Shown here in pieces: positions 50,755-63,066 of a DNA stretch of 64,000 nucleotides; the first letter of the stretch is position 1; each line of letters opens with the position of its first letter. The notes under the pieces were generated by a model. That model made no database searches. It saw only the letters and a program-made list of their open reading frames with translations, and was not told the origin of the DNA. The stretch covers positions 46,786 through 110,785 of the forward strand of contig WBMW01005083.1 in NCBI GenBank assembly GCA_013396635.1, in the 5' to 3' direction. The translations under genes and the position numbers were made by a program. The DNA comes from Penelope pileata. Lineage: Eukaryota; Chordata; Aves; Galliformes; Cracidae.

Positions 50755-52143
50755 CTTTCAGAACAGCTTGGTGGAGAGGCTGAAGAAGAGCAATGAAGCT
50801 GCATCACATCCCAAAAGGTGGGAATCATGCCAGCAAAGGTGAAAGTGATCAGCAGAAGCAATACAGAGAAAACAAGATGGAGAAAACTGTGGAATTACAT
50901 TCCAGCATAGAAGTGCGAGGGAGGTTCCAAAGAGCGTCAGTTTTGGCAAAACTGACCATGGTGGCAGATAGATGAACCAGGCACAAAATTGCTGAGAAGG
51001 AGGGACTCTCCAAGGAGAAAAAAGACTTGAGATTTTAGTGGAAACCACTGTAACCCATTTCAGTCAAAATTCTGATCCTGTTGGCTCAAAACTTCCTCCA
51101 GATTTTTGGATTATGGTTTTGAAGGCTACTCTGTATTCTAGGCCAGGAGTGCTTGCACTTCGTTAGCTGTAAATTACATAATATGGTAATATTCCAGCAC
51201 CATTTAACCATATTGTAGAGCTCCACAGCTCTGCTGAGCATCTTAATTACAGGAATTCATTTTACCAAGATGGTATTCGATGTGCAGAAATAAAATAAAG
51301 TTAAGCCATTGTTGTTGCTGTAGTCAGCAAAATGTGTGCTTCAAGAGTAGCAGCAGGTAGATGGATAATGGTTAGCAGAACTGTATGCTGCGGAGAGTGA
51401 CAGGTTTTCTGGGTCACTAAATAGTCAGCTATCTCAGTTCAAGTACAATCATAATTGAATGTTGGAAGATTTATAGTGATAGTGCTTTGGCGGAACAAGT
51501 TCTCAGAATAAAGGCAGTGGACTCTATTCTTCCATTCACCAGTTTCGGCAGTTGGGAAGGCTTTATTCTTTTGTGGGGCACTGGCTGAACTCCTGGATGT
51601 TTCCTCACTGCTGGAATTCCAGCATTTCCCTCCCATTCACATCCTCTCTGTGGATTGGAGAGTGGTCAGCGTGTGCTCCAAGAGCTGTCTCTGCCCATTG
51701 TTCATTGTGTTCCCTTCAGTCACGTAAATAATAACAGCTTCAGCCCTTTCCCTCAGGTTTGTGTGACCCCTAGTGTGGCTGGGATTCCTTTGAGAGTGAT
51801 GGGAGCAGCACTTTGGATGCTGCAGGCTCCCAGGTGAGAATTTTTCCACTCTTAGCAATCAGGGGGAAGCCTTTTCAAGCAGATGAGATTTTCTCTTTCC
51901 AGACACTCTCCTTCTCTGCAGATGACTGCGTGAAGCAAAATGGCTGGGTGCTTCAAAGGAAAACCCATGTACTTTTGGCTGTGCGTCCTCCATTCAGCGT
52001 GCTGTGCAGTGCCCCAGTTCACGTGCAGAACCTGACACACCTTGCACAATCCACTCATGGTATGTTGAAGGTTGGAGGGCTGGGATTCTTCACTCTCCAA
52101 TCAGCATGTGATTTAAAAGCAGAGCATTCAATATGCTTCAGAG
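50755..52143. other. No gene recognised; one exon candidate
   Basis: Slightly richer in G+C than average. It contains the exon candidate at 51,757-51,833. Frames reach 112 codons (plus 51,813-52,151) but none has a recognisable domain. Confidence 0.5.
51757..51833 (+). other. Candidate 77-bp exon between strong splice-site matches
   Basis: The acceptor is a clean pyrimidine tract, CAGCCCTTTCCCTCAG, ending at 51,756. The donor is CCCAG/GTGAGA at 51,833/51,834. One frame stays open through the segment (it includes GIPLRVMGAALWMLQAP); the other two have stops near the start. This is the best-looking acceptor-donor pair I noticed. The translation is unrecognised, and the segment could equally be a long noncoding RNA exon or a decoy. 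Confidence 0.2.
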
Positions 52144-52170
52144 AAAAATAAAAAATAAAAAATAAAAAAA
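52144..52170 (+). repeat. (AAAAAT)n microsatellite
   Basis: Three to four A5-6T units in 27 bases; a simple repeat without further meaning. Confidence 0.85.
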
Positions 52171-52719
52171 CTGAAGACTGGAATGAGAAGGAAACCTATG
52201 TGATTTCCAGAATAAAAGAATTTAGCAAAGCACTACATTTCGATGGAATACTTGAGAGAAAGTAGTACTTAGATTATTTTGCCATTGAAGATAACGTTTT
52301 ACTGAGATCTCTTAAAGCAAGCACATTGTACTTTTGAATATATTTTATTTTTCAAATAATTTATCCTATTTTTTGAGATAAGTCTAAGTTCTTAAATATG
52401 CAATAATGTTAAAGACAAACACAAAAATTCCAGATAGTTTTTGTCTAGTAAAGTATATCTGTAAACGTGTATCTGAGTACCTGCTTTAATTCCTTGCATT
52501 CAGGCTTTATTTTCAATTGCAATTGAGAATGCTGAGAGAGAAAGGCTTTCCACCATTGTAGCCATGCTTTATGACACAAAGGACAAGGTGGCGTTGGGGT
52601 TTTACAGGGACTTGTGGCTGTGCACCAAGCGCTGATGGGGAATACTGCCCTGGGGATATAGAGTCTTCCAGAGCTTTCCTACCATAGTTTTCTTTTAAAT
52701 CCTGAATAAACTGTGGTTA

Positions 52720-52990
52720 GAATCTTAGAATTGTAGAATCATTAAGGTTGGAAAAGACTTCAAAGATCAAGTCTAACCACCCACCTGACACTGATGTTGC
52801 CCACTAAACCATGTCCCTAACTGCCGCATCTACACAGCTCTTGAACACCTACCTCCAGGGGTGGTGAGTCCATCAATTCTCTGGGCAGCCTCTTCCAATG
52901 CCTTTTGACCATTCTTGGTGAAGAAATTTTTCCTAATATCCATCCTGAGCCTCCCCTGATGCAAGTTGAGGCCATTCCCTCTTGTCCTAT
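52720..52990 (-). mobile_element. CR1 3' end on the minus strand
   Basis: The plus strand shows the reverse complement of a CR1 tail. The 3' end is TAGAATCTTAGAATTGTAGAATCATTAAGG (in pieces) at 52,715-52,746. It is followed by GGTTGGAAAAGACTTCAAAG, an ACCCACCTGACACTGATG block, GGGCAGCCTCTTCCAATGCC, and TTCTTGGTGAAGAAATTTTTCC (coding tail) to about 52,990. The tail wording resembles that of the copy at 58,384, which suggests the same subfamily in opposite orientation. Confidence 0.9.
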
Positions 52991-55900
52991 TTATGGTTGT
53001 TACGTTTATGAAAAGTTAATTTTATTTATAGTGTTCTGAAATACTAATCCTCGGGAAGAAAAAGTCTTTTTGATTCAGTGCCTCTCTTAGCGGTTAATAT
53101 TATACATGGGTTAATTCTTCTAAATGGTGAAAGTGTTTTAGTTCATTTTCCAGCTACGCCTCTACTTTCCCTATCCCTGCCATACTCTATTACAAAGAGA
53201 TTTTACTGCAATAACATCTTCTGCTTTTTAATTTTTCTAAATAGTAAACAAAAGCATTTCAAAGAGACTTTTCAAAACTAATGAAAGATTTCTTCTGGAG
53301 TGCCCTTAATTAAGAATCACTGATTATTTCTGGCTAATGGGGGAGTCCTTGATGGGTTGCAGAAGACAGCTCTGGAACAGGCAGAAAGGGAGTTCTCTGT
53401 GCAGTACTTTTGCATCCCTTTTCTAAGCAGATGATAATAGAGGGTATTTCTTCCTTGGCCTTCAACATTCATTAATGTGCAATTTAGTTGAGATCTTCAG
53501 AAGCACTTCTTGGACTTCTCGCTGCACTATATCTAAGTAGTCATGTAATATAGTGGCAATACATTTTAAATGTGAAGAGTTAAGAGTCCAATATGGAGAT
53601 CAGAAATAAAAAATCTTTGTTGGTGCCAAATTGGTAAGATTTAGTGTTTCACTGTCCATTCTGGAAAGCTAGTCACTGACTCTTAGCACCTAGGTTAGCT
53701 GGCAGTTGTTAACAGCAGAGGCAGTCAGTGCAGCCACGTGCTTCCTTCAAACCTTGCCAGCAGCTCCTGTTAAAAAGAGTTGCTACCCTGATGTTGGCTT
53801 TTACCTTAAAATAGTAGAGAAGATGGCCTTCTCACTTTTGCTCATACATAGGCACTTGTTTCCTGTAATCTTTGAGTGCAAACATTAGTAGTGTTGGTAA
53901 GAGTAAACATCGTGTGATCCATTTTATTATGCCATCACAGACAACTTTTTCCTTTGGTCCAATCTCTTTTCTGAAGAACTTGGACGTTTTAGATAATCAC
54001 AGGGCTTCAGACATAGTTGCCTTGCTTTTATTTTTTGTTTGAGTATTTAGCCTTATTTCACTGTCTCCCAATGTAACGGCACAGGGAAAGGGTATGTTTT
54101 CAAGTATTTGCTTGTTTATTAATTCGTAAAACAGAATCATTAATATACTTGGACTTGAAAACAGAAAAACAGAATCATAGATCATGCCATTATGGAGCGA
54201 GGTACTGTGCCTTATAATGTTCAGTTGCAAATCAGGAAACCATCGTACATGGTTTAGATACCATACATTGGTGACAGAAGCTCAGCCTTTGTGCAAACAA
54301 TTATATATCTGTTGAAGCATAACCAGAAAGTACAATATGCTATTTTATGAAAAAAAATAAGACCTTTCCCCTCCATTTTTCTGAGTCTTTTCCGTCTTCA
54401 GAAAGCCCGTAATGAAATTGCCACACTTGTAGCGTGGATCACATTACCACCATGTGGTACTTTTCTTCATGCTTTGGAAATGTTCACAAAATTATCACCT
54501 GCCTACAGGATGCTTATTATGTATATGGTCCTTGATCCTTATTATTTTCTACATTTTTTTTGTGTGTGACTTTAAGTGTGAGACATACAGAGCATGAGAA
54601 GGGCAGGGAAGGATGGAGAGAGAAAAATTCTTCATTTTGATGAGAAACAGTCTCTCTGGCAACAAGCTTTCACTCTTTTATTACTGAAACTATCTAAATG
54701 ATTCAATAACATCACCCTAGAAGGTGGGGCATTGATATGTTTTATGGCAGCGTAAAAATGAAACAAGGTCAGCAAAAGAACTGTCCAAATAATAGTTTTT
54801 TGATTTTTTCTGACATTACCAGAGAAGTCCATCCCAACGGGTAATAAGTTTAAGCCAAAATAAATAGACCATAATTAAAATGTGACTCTGTAGGAAAATA
54901 CATCAGTGTCAGGCATTTTTTCTTCTACAAATAGAACTGTGAGGAACTATAAACACAAATCAAAATGTGTAGTTAAAAATAACAATCGAGTTACGATTCT
55001 TTTCTCATTATTTATTTCATAGCTAGAAGCATCTGGGAAAAAAAAAAGTTCACAAAATATCAAAATCATTGAAAAAGTTTTTTGATGAAGAATATGACTG
55101 AAAAGTCAAGTTCTTTTCCTTCTTACGATCAAACTTTGCCAAATTTATGTCACAGTCAAAACAAATCAGCTTCCTCCTGTTGGTTTTGTTCTGGGTAATT
55201 AACATGTATTAGTTAGCCTAAGGTAAAAGTATGTCTTGCCTGCACTCAGAATTTAGCAAAGGGAAAATTATTATAAGTGATCTTTCTCAGGTTTTCATTA
55301 CTTCTTTGAATATTTATGAAAAATTAGCAAAAAAATAAAATAATTATGATACTTTAAAAATTCATGTATACATGAAGTTCTGGGTACTCATCCTTAGTTA
55401 CTGTAGATTGATCTTACATACTGGTCTTCTGTATGAAGATTACTTGTAAAAGAGAATAAAAGAACTTCATACATTATACAGAGAGCATCAATATAAATAA
55501 ATCATTTGCTCTCTGAAGAATAGGAACAAAGAAAGATATATTCAGGAAGCAATCTGAAAGCTCAAAAATACATATTTTTTTACTTTTTTATTTTTTCTAA
55601 AATGGAAAATTTATGGAACTAATTATTCCTGGATGTTTTGACAGACAATTTATAATCAGGTTGAAGAACGTATCAGGAACGTATAATGGAGCAGAATATT
55701 TTTAATATCTGTCAAAGTTATGTAACGTCTGACCTGGAAAACCCATCAACTTCTGATTGCTGAAAGTGTTTGTAGGGGAGCACAACATGTATCCTGTGCT
55801 CAGCTGTGGGCTTTTGCTCCTGCTCCTCAGCAGCAACAGAGCATCTCAGTGGTCAGCTGGTTTCACCAGACTGTGAATCTACTGTTACAACAGGAGGAAG

Positions 55901-56506
55901 CATTTGTTTTATGAGTTTGTTTGTTGGTGAGGTAAATACATAGGAATATCTACTGTAAAGCTCCAGCCATATTTCAAGAATGAATTCAGTCAAGAATCAT
56001 ATTCATGGAAAAAAATGGTGTTGATAACTGGCTAAAATACATAGGTTAGAAGTAAAGAAAGAATCAGTTTTGTATTTATAAATTATTTTTTGAACTTTAA
56101 AATGTAATTATGTTTGTCACATCGACAGTTATTCCTCTGATTCCACTTAAATGCTAGCAAAATGGCCTGTACCTCTTGGAGGACATAATTTCACAAGTGT
56201 CTAAAGTTTATGTGAATATTTTTCAACCATTAGTCATGTTATCCTAAAATCGATTTCCACGTACCTGGGTTTACAGGTTTACATAGCTGTTTTCCAAACT
56301 CGTGCTCCTATTTATTTTTATTTAAAACTACTACAGATTTTTTTTTTAAATTACTAACTTGATAAGATCATGGAAGCAGCAGTGACAGACTTTTCAGCCA
56401 CAAAGTGGTAAACAAATCCCATTTGACCTTTCCTAGTCAAAAATGATATGTAGAATTGAATTTCATACTTAGGTTCATTTGAATTTGCATTAAAGATAAA
56501 GGTTGG
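52991..56506. other. No gene or transposon recognised
   Basis: Strongly AT-rich, especially at 54,840-55,620. Only short frames are present and no family was recognised. Confidence 0.5.
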
Positions 56507-57094
56507 TGTCCTGGTTTCATCTGGGACAGAGTTGATTTTCTTCATAATGTCTGATATGATGCTGTGTTTTGGCTTTAGGAGAAAAGCAATGTTGATAACA
56601 TATCGATGTTTTAGGTGTTACTGAGCAGTGCACAGAGCCATGGTGCACAAGGCCACAGTTTCTTGGCTTCTTGTACTGCCCTGCCAGTGAGAGGGCTGGG
56701 GTGGCATAAGGAGCTAGGAGGGAACAGAATCAGCGCAGCTGACCTAAACTGGCCAAAGGGATATTCCATACCACATGACATCATGTGAAAAAAGTACAAA
56801 CCTGAGGGGAGCTGGTTCCAGGGAGCTGCCACTGCTCAGGGACTGGCTGGGCATCAGTTGGCAAGCGGTGAGCAATTTCTTTGTGCATCACTCATTTTGT
56901 GTATATAAATATGTATAAAATTATCATTACTATTATTTCTCTCTTCCTTTTCCATCTTAGTAAATATTTTTTTTTAACTCAATTTATGAGTTCTACCAGA
57001 TTTTTTTCTGATTCTCTCCCCCATTTCACTTTGAGGGTAAGAGTGAGCAAAGAACTGTGTCATGTTCAGCTGCTTGCCCTGTTAAACCACAACA
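56507..57094 (+). mobile_element. Solo LTR, avian ERVL-like family
   Basis: A 588-bp block starting TGTCCTGGTTTCATCTGGGA and ending AACCACAACA, giving the TG...CA ends of an LTR. Interior landmarks shared with a common bird LTR are GTGTTTTGGCTTTAGGA, TTGATAACATATCGATG, GGCATAAGGAGCTAGGAGGG, CAGCTGACCTAAACTGGCC, GATATTCCATACCACATGAC and a late GATTCTCTCCCCCAT box. No primer-binding site or retroviral gene follows, so it is a solo LTR left by recombination. The flanks GTTGG and CCTGG share only their last three bases, so any target duplication has decayed or been lost. The assignment to an ERVL-like group is from memory. Confidence 0.8.
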
Positions 57095-58383
57095 CCTGGT
57101 AAATGGATGTACAAAATTTTGTTCCCCGATCATCCAATACGTGATTAGTAAGTGAACAAAAGCTTAACAGCTGCTGGGTTTCACACCTCCTTACTGAGGA
57201 TTTATTCCAGTTCAGTGCCACATGGAATTCGGGGTCAGACCTGTCCATGTTTGCTATGTCTTCACATTAGCAGGGCTAAATCTCAACTTTGAGGCAGGAG
57301 GAGACAGGCACTCTGAAAGCTGAAGTCCTCTTCTGGCCTGACCTGGAGCAGGCCAGGGCACCCGCTAAAAGTGGCAGAGTGCAGTCCCCCAGAGGAAGCA
57401 TTCTGGGCCTTTTCGTTTGCTCTCTTTGTTTTTCAGCACCAGGTCTGAAAAGGGCAAGCTTCTTTTCCTGTCATGGAAGGGGCTGACCAGAGATAGCATC
57501 ACAGATCTGAAAACTGTTTCTGACAGCTGTGGATTTTGCATGTACTGCACATGTTGCACAGTATATTGTATGTATGAATCAAAAAGTGGGTTGGGTCATT
57601 CTTTCGTAATCTTAAGCATGGATTTTAGACATTTCTTATTCAAAATCTCATTACAAGAGCCACCTGCAAAAAGCAATGTGGAAAAAAATATATATTTTCT
57701 CCAAAACTGGGAATGTCCAGTTGGGAAATGAACACAGTATATTCAAGTAACTTTTTCTTCACTGCTGCTTCAACACCTGATGTGTGGACATGGCAGAAAA
57801 AGTTGAATAGGTGGCTTGGAAGCAGTCAGGGTGGCTGCTCCCTGAGTGTGAAGAGAGGAAGGGATCTCAGATGTTTCTCATTACCTTGGAAAACTTCACT
57901 TCGGGCAGTCTTGCTAGCAAACAAAGTGGGTCAGGTGTAGCTCAAGGCAGAGGAACTTAGCGTTCAGGCATAATTCACTCTGAAAACCTCAGGGGATCCC
58001 AAACCTGATTTTATTCATGTATTCAGGTTTCTGACATTCTTAGCCGTATTCAGGAATGGCAGACCATTAAATAGTTATGGTTGTTTCTAAAAATAAATAA
58101 ACAAAGTACATTGATAAAGGGTGAGGAGGTTGGTGGAACTGACTTTTGCATTCAGGTGCTTTTTCTTTTTTCTCCTCCTTCAAGAATTCTTTCTAGACCA
58201 TAAGGGTTAAAGTATACAGACATGTACGTGATATGAGAGGAAAGGAAACCAGTTTTCTAAGATTACTTATCAAGGCGCTGAAAAAAAGCACTCACAACCC
58301 CCAAATCCTAATCCAGCTTTACTCAAATAATTAAACAACATAATCATTTTCTGGGAAGATACCTTCTGCACATAAAGAAACAT
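57095..58383. other. No gene recognised
   Basis: Contains a modestly G+C-rich patch at about 57,270-57,500 with overlapping frames of up to 104 codons on both strands and no recognisable domain. There is no retroviral sequence downstream of the LTR. Confidence 0.5.
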
Positions 58384-58480
58384 GGTTCAGTGGTTTAATG
58401 GGCAATCTTGGTGGTAGGTGGATGGTTGGACTAAATGATCTTGGAGGTCTTTTCCAACCTTAATGATTCTATGATTCTAT
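58384..58480 (+). mobile_element. CR1 3' end, 97 bp
   Basis: Plus-strand CR1 tail with GGTTCAGTGGTTTAATGGGC, GATGGTTGGACTAAATGATC and TTGGAGGTCTTTTCCAACC, ending in ATGATTCTATGATTCTAT. It is strongly truncated but well preserved. Confidence 0.9.
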
Positions 58481-59407
58481 AAAGCTAACTCTTCAGAACT
58501 GATTTCAGTTTTTGGTTTATGAGGTGCTTTGTTTTGTGTTGCTTTGTTTTCATTCTTTATTTGCTTAGCCATTTAAGTAAGCAGTTTCAGAAATGTAATT
58601 GTAAGGGAAGCAGGTCTGAGTCTGAGCTAATAACTTGTTCTCCATGACCTCACACAACAAAATGTGAGAAAAGGGAAACCTGTGGTGGAGGTCAGAATTT
58701 TTAAAGCAGTATTCCAGTTACAAAATACATATCCAGTAAACTTATATGAAGCTGAAACAAATGTATAACACGGCAATTATTAGTAAGTAATATGTTATTA
58801 GTGCTAATAGGATTGTTTCTCTTGAAGCTACTTTGTGGATCCTGACCTCATTGTCAGCATTGCCCACTATGCCCCTCAGCCACAGCAGAGATGTGTGGCT
58901 CTAGCTTCTGCATCGGGCAGCACTTGCACTGGGCAGGTGGGTATTGCCATGGAAAATGTGCTGCTGTAGGCACAAAACTTTCATTGCTGGTGACTATGAT
59001 GTCATCTTGTGAACAGTGATTTTAGGGTGACTGGTTACTGCTTTACTAACAAGCTAGTGGGAGACCTCTAATTAAAGGAAGGCTTTTGCTTCTGCTGGTG
59101 TGTATGGTAATCATTATTAGTAACATAAAAAATGTGTCAGTCTTTCAAGCATTTCTAACTTTTTTGCCGTTTTTTTCTTAAGAGTCAATTTCTGGATAGA
59201 TTGCACTCTAACTTTATGCCCTGTGATGACCTTTATGTAAACAGCAGGAGAGGCCAGTCAGGACATACTCTTTTTCAAATCCTGTATTCCCTTTCATAAT
59301 TTCTTGCAAACAAGAACAGGTTGAATACAACTATCATTAAAATAAATTTAAAATAAAAGGCATTTTTGTGTGTGTTTCGGAACAGAGGTCTTACTAATTT
59401 TTTTAAT

Positions 59408-59463
59408 TATTCTAACAGAACCTTTTTTTATTATTATTTTAACAGAAACCTATTCTAACAACC
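59408..59463 (+). repeat. Imperfect tandem triplication, about 20-bp unit
   Basis: TTATTCTAACAGAACCT, TTATTTTAACAGAAACCT and a shorter TATTCTAACAACC follow one another with T/A-rich spacers, suggesting slipped-strand duplication. Confidence 0.5.
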
Positions 59464-61385
59464 AGTTAGAAATGAATTCAGGTGAAGCAACTTTGCTTTG
59501 CTTTTTCTTGTATGATTTCTCTGGAGTTGATGCATAACATCAAAGCTGGTTAGAACGTATGTCTTTAAAATTTCAAGGATAGGTCCTCTGCCTGTGACTT
59601 TTGTTGTTCGAGGAAGATCTGAGGACCTTCAGTCATCACACAGTGATGATGTTGCTGTAGGCTTTGCTCTTGGACTGGTGACAGTATAGTTTTAAATTAG
59701 GCATGCAGTGCTCATTTCAGTATTATGCCAGGCTTTTTGTAGGAAATGGTTCCAAATTTTCTATTTTATTAATACAAGATGTGTGTATATGATAAGAACA
59801 TCAATTGATTTTTCCTCTTAGTAAATTTTGGGTGTTTTTTTAGGGCTTTTCTGCACATGTTTGTTGTTTTTTTTAATGCATATAATTTGCCTCACTGCAG
59901 AGCTTTCTCTTATGCTTCAGTGTATCATCACACTGTACATGCTTCTGGAGCAATAAATAATAAAGATGTAATATTTTATGTTCTCAGGACTATGAAATTG
60001 GATTTGGGGTACAAAAACATATGTAGTTCAGCGTTGTTTCATTAAATCATTTACTGAATAACTGTGCTAAGTGGGGTAGTTTCTCATCTAAGGGAAATCG
60101 CTGAGCATTTTTGCCTAAACCTTCATAAGAGAAAAATTTGAACTAGATTGCAGAAGAGAATCTCTTTTCTCTCCAAAACACTATTATATCCAGTCAAAAT
60201 TAGACATCGCTAAAAATCTTTTTTTTTTATGATAACCAAAATCATGATGTGCAAATCAAACTGAAGAACTATAATGATTCAGTAGATACAGAACACATCA
60301 CCCATCAGCGTTAAACTTAAGATATTTTAAAATATACGTACAAAAAGAGTATATCAAAATAACATATTTCATTTCTTCAGAAGCTCCCTTCTTAGCCCAT
60401 CCCCAAAAGAAGTCAAGATATTTGAGAAAATAGATCTTTCCTTGCATATTCAATGTATGGATATTTTCTCCTGCAAATGTGTGATTATGGAATGGCTTCC
60501 TAGCTGTTAGTAGTCCAGATTCACAATACTCTGTTAGACATAGGTCATGTAAAACATATATGTCCTTGGTAATAGGAAAATACAAAGTACAAAAAAAAAC
60601 ACAAAACACAAACCACCACCAACGACAAAACTGTGAATTTTAATCTGTTACTTTCATTTATATCATCAATTCACCTCACAGAAGCCTTTCTTTTAGAAAA
60701 AAATTTTACTTTCTAACAGATGGTGTACATGAAAAATGGGTGCAAATGATCCATTCACATTTAACTATTATATGCTGCAACTAATAAGTGTAAAACAGCA
60801 GTTTTGGTAGCGGCAGCATACAAATTATAAAAAACAGATAGGTAAAATTGACCTGGCACGTATTCTGAATTTTTTCATTTTCTTATTTGTAAGTTAGTCT
60901 TTTAAAGTCAAGCTTATTGAAGTAGAATCAAGCACAGACTTCAGCCTAAACAAAATGTTTACGGAAGATTTTTCTTTAGTAAACTACCAATCCCACAAGA
61001 CAGTAAAATTAATTGATATTTAGATATAGTGAGATGAGGTTGGTTTCCTGTCTCTTCTTTTGTTCGTGCCCCAGATGTGTCAATAACTTTAGATCTTGCA
61101 CACCGGAAGTAAATACTCGTGGAAAAGAAAGTGGAATTTGCTGCCTCTCAGTAGGCTTCCAAGGGGAAGTAGATACAAGGGTAACATAATCTGTTTTAGG
61201 CAGTAATTGTGTGAATAAAGCATACTGCGTACATACAGAAAGGGTACACAACTGGTTGACTTTAGGAAGGACATATAATGCTGTCAGGCAATGCAATGCT
61301 AATGTGATCTGGAATCATCAATCAGTGTAAGCTTAAAAAAAACCTCCAAGAACTTTCGTAAGTAGTGAATAACAGATAATAATCT

Positions 61386-61410
61386 AAAAAAAAAAAAAAG
61401 AGAGAGAGAG
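61386..61410 (+). repeat. A14 followed by (GA)n
   Basis: Fourteen A, then about five and a half GA units; a purine-only simple repeat. Confidence 0.9.
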
Positions 61411-62527
61411 AAATTCAATGTTGAACCTTACATTTAAAAGTTAATAGCTATACACTATGAAAATATTTACTGTAGAGATCGTATTGACATCCCATTCTAA
61501 TTCGTGTTTAGAACAGTTCAATGCCAAATTAGGCTACTTAGACAATATTTTATATTTTATTTTTAAACAATTTAAACCTTTCCCCAAAGAACTTAGTAGC
61601 AATTATGGACAATCTTTGCTGACAAACTGACATTTCTTGTATTAAAGTTTGCTATCTTCTTATCGGTTAGGAATTTGTTTACTTCATTTTTGTATGTAAA
61701 ATAAAATGGAAGATTTATACCACTTTCTTACTCTGTCGTAGCAATAAGTGAAAGAAGCAGGTTTTCACTTGTTGCAGAGATTCAAAAGAAGCTATGTGAG
61801 ATTGAACGTTGGCTTGTTTTATTTATTTGTTTTCCATTTTCATTTCTATTCTATTTCCCCAACTACAGCAGACAGCTCCTCCCTAACTCACAGTCCAGCT
61901 GTGAAATGTTTATGATAGAGCCACAACTGGAAAGCACAATTTTATGCCAATTGTTCAGATTTGAATAGTCTTGAATAGCCTGTTCCTTCATTAAAACACA
62001 ATCAACAGTGTGACTGCTGTATATTATTAGTGAGTTTACTGTTTAGGAAAATTATAAACTACTACAGTACAATGAAAAGCAACAGTAATGACTATTAAAC
62101 TTGCAGAAGTTATGAATCTTTAATTACCACCTCCTTCATATCTGTTCCAGATTGTCTCATTTACCTGTCACTAGATATAAACCAAACAACTTCATACTCC
62201 TGTTACAGGTAAAAAAAAATCATCTAAAGTTGATAAGAGTGCTTTCTGAGTAAATACTGAGTCTTCTGCTCTATCTGGGAGAATGTACTCTCTGAGATTT
62301 TTTATGGTCTTTGATGCTGTGAAATATAATGTATTTCCCTCCTGATACTAATTATTCATAATCTGAGAACGCACAATGGTTTTGCTGCTGCTTCTCTAAA
62401 AGCACACGTTTTCCTTTGGATATTATGAGTTTGGAGGTAGAAGTGATGTAGTGAGAGAACTCAGTTAAGATTAAAAGGAAAAAAAGGCTGGACTGACTAA
62501 TTGACAGACCAGGCTATATTCCAATTT

Positions 62528-62532
62528 CATGC
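62528..62532. repeat. Left target-site duplication (CATGC)
   Basis: CATGC immediately precedes the TG start of the LTR and matches the five bases after its CA end. A 5-bp duplication suits several retroviral integrase groups. Confidence 0.85.
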
Positions 62533-62789
62533 TGTCCTAGTTTCTAACAGAAGTTACGCTTCTCGTAGTGTCTAGTATGAATTTATCTTGTACCTCAGAG
62601 ATACTGATAACATCCTGGCAGTGTTGAACGGAGCCGAGGACATAACTCACTTCCGCATTCCTCTGCCAGTGAAATAGTTAAGGGGGGCATAAGGAGCTGG
62701 GAACTGGGAGGGGACAGGACCAGGGCAGCTGACCCAAATTGACCAAGGAGCTATTCCATCCCATAAAACATCATGTGATTGGTTTGTTG

Positions 62790-62827
62790 CGTTTCCGGGT
62801 TCCGTTCGTTACGGAAGGGGCTAGCCG
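62790..62827 (+). promoter_or_regulatory. CpG cluster with ETS-like cores inside the LTR
   Basis: Six CpG dinucleotides within 38 bases (at 62,790, 62,796, 62,803, 62,807, 62,812 and 62,826) in otherwise CpG-poor DNA. TTCCGG, TTCCGT and CGGAAG words, matching the ETS-family GGAA core, occur on both strands. LTRs carry promoter and enhancer functions; whether this one is active is unknown. Confidence 0.35.
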
Positions 62828-62876
62828 GGAGGAAGGGTCACCAGTGGCTGTGAGCCCTTGCTCTGCGTATCCTCTT

Positions 62877-62890
62877 TATATATATATATA
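62877..62890. repeat. (TA)7 microsatellite in the LTR
   Basis: Seven TA units within the 3' half of the LTR; simple repeat expansion. Confidence 0.85.
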
Positions 62891-63061
62891 TGTACTGTTA
62901 TTTCTTTTGTTCTCTTTACTATTTTAGTAAATAGCATTTATCTCAACCCACGCATTTTACTGCATATCTCTCTACTTCTCTCCCCCATCCCATTTGGGGA
63001 GGGGGGAGGGTGAGTGAATAACTGTGTGGAACTCAGCTATCTGCTGAGTCAAACCATAACA

Positions 63062-63066
63062 CATGC
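63062..63066. repeat. Right target-site duplication (CATGC)
   Basis: Identical to the five bases before the LTR start at 62,533. Confidence 0.85.

Larger units (their letters stand above)
58481..62532. other. No gene recognised; AT-rich, conserved-looking tract at the right
   Basis: Contains a three-fold imperfect repeat of a TATTCTAACAGAACC-like unit at 59,408-59,463 and an A14(GA)n run at 61,386-61,410. The very AT-rich stretch at about 61,490-62,170 has no repeat similarity that I recognise. None of the frames (up to 103 codons, minus 60,298-60,609) resembles a protein. Confidence 0.45.
62533..63061 (+). mobile_element. Solo LTR, same family as 56,507-57,094, with intact target duplication
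   Basis: A 529-bp LTR from TGTCCTAGTTTC to CCATAACA, flanked on both sides by CATGC. It shares the order of landmarks with the other LTR: GGCATAAGGAGCTGGGA, CAGCTGACCCAAATTGACC, ATTCCATCCCATAAAACATC, a TTTATCTCAACCCACG box, CTCTCCCCCATCCCATTTGG and a G-rich GGGGAGGGGGGAGGG run. The two copies differ at many sites and by indels. The middle (62,784-62,835) carries a CpG cluster absent from the other copy. The exact duplication and lack of adjacent coding sequence show it is a solo LTR and not half of a provirus. Confidence 0.88.

Noticed and set aside
56507..63061. A complete endogenous provirus bounded by the two plus-strand LTRs
   Set aside because: The right LTR has its own CATGC duplication on both sides, the LTRs are strongly diverged, there is no primer-binding site or retroviral frame between them, and a CR1 tail lies in the interval.
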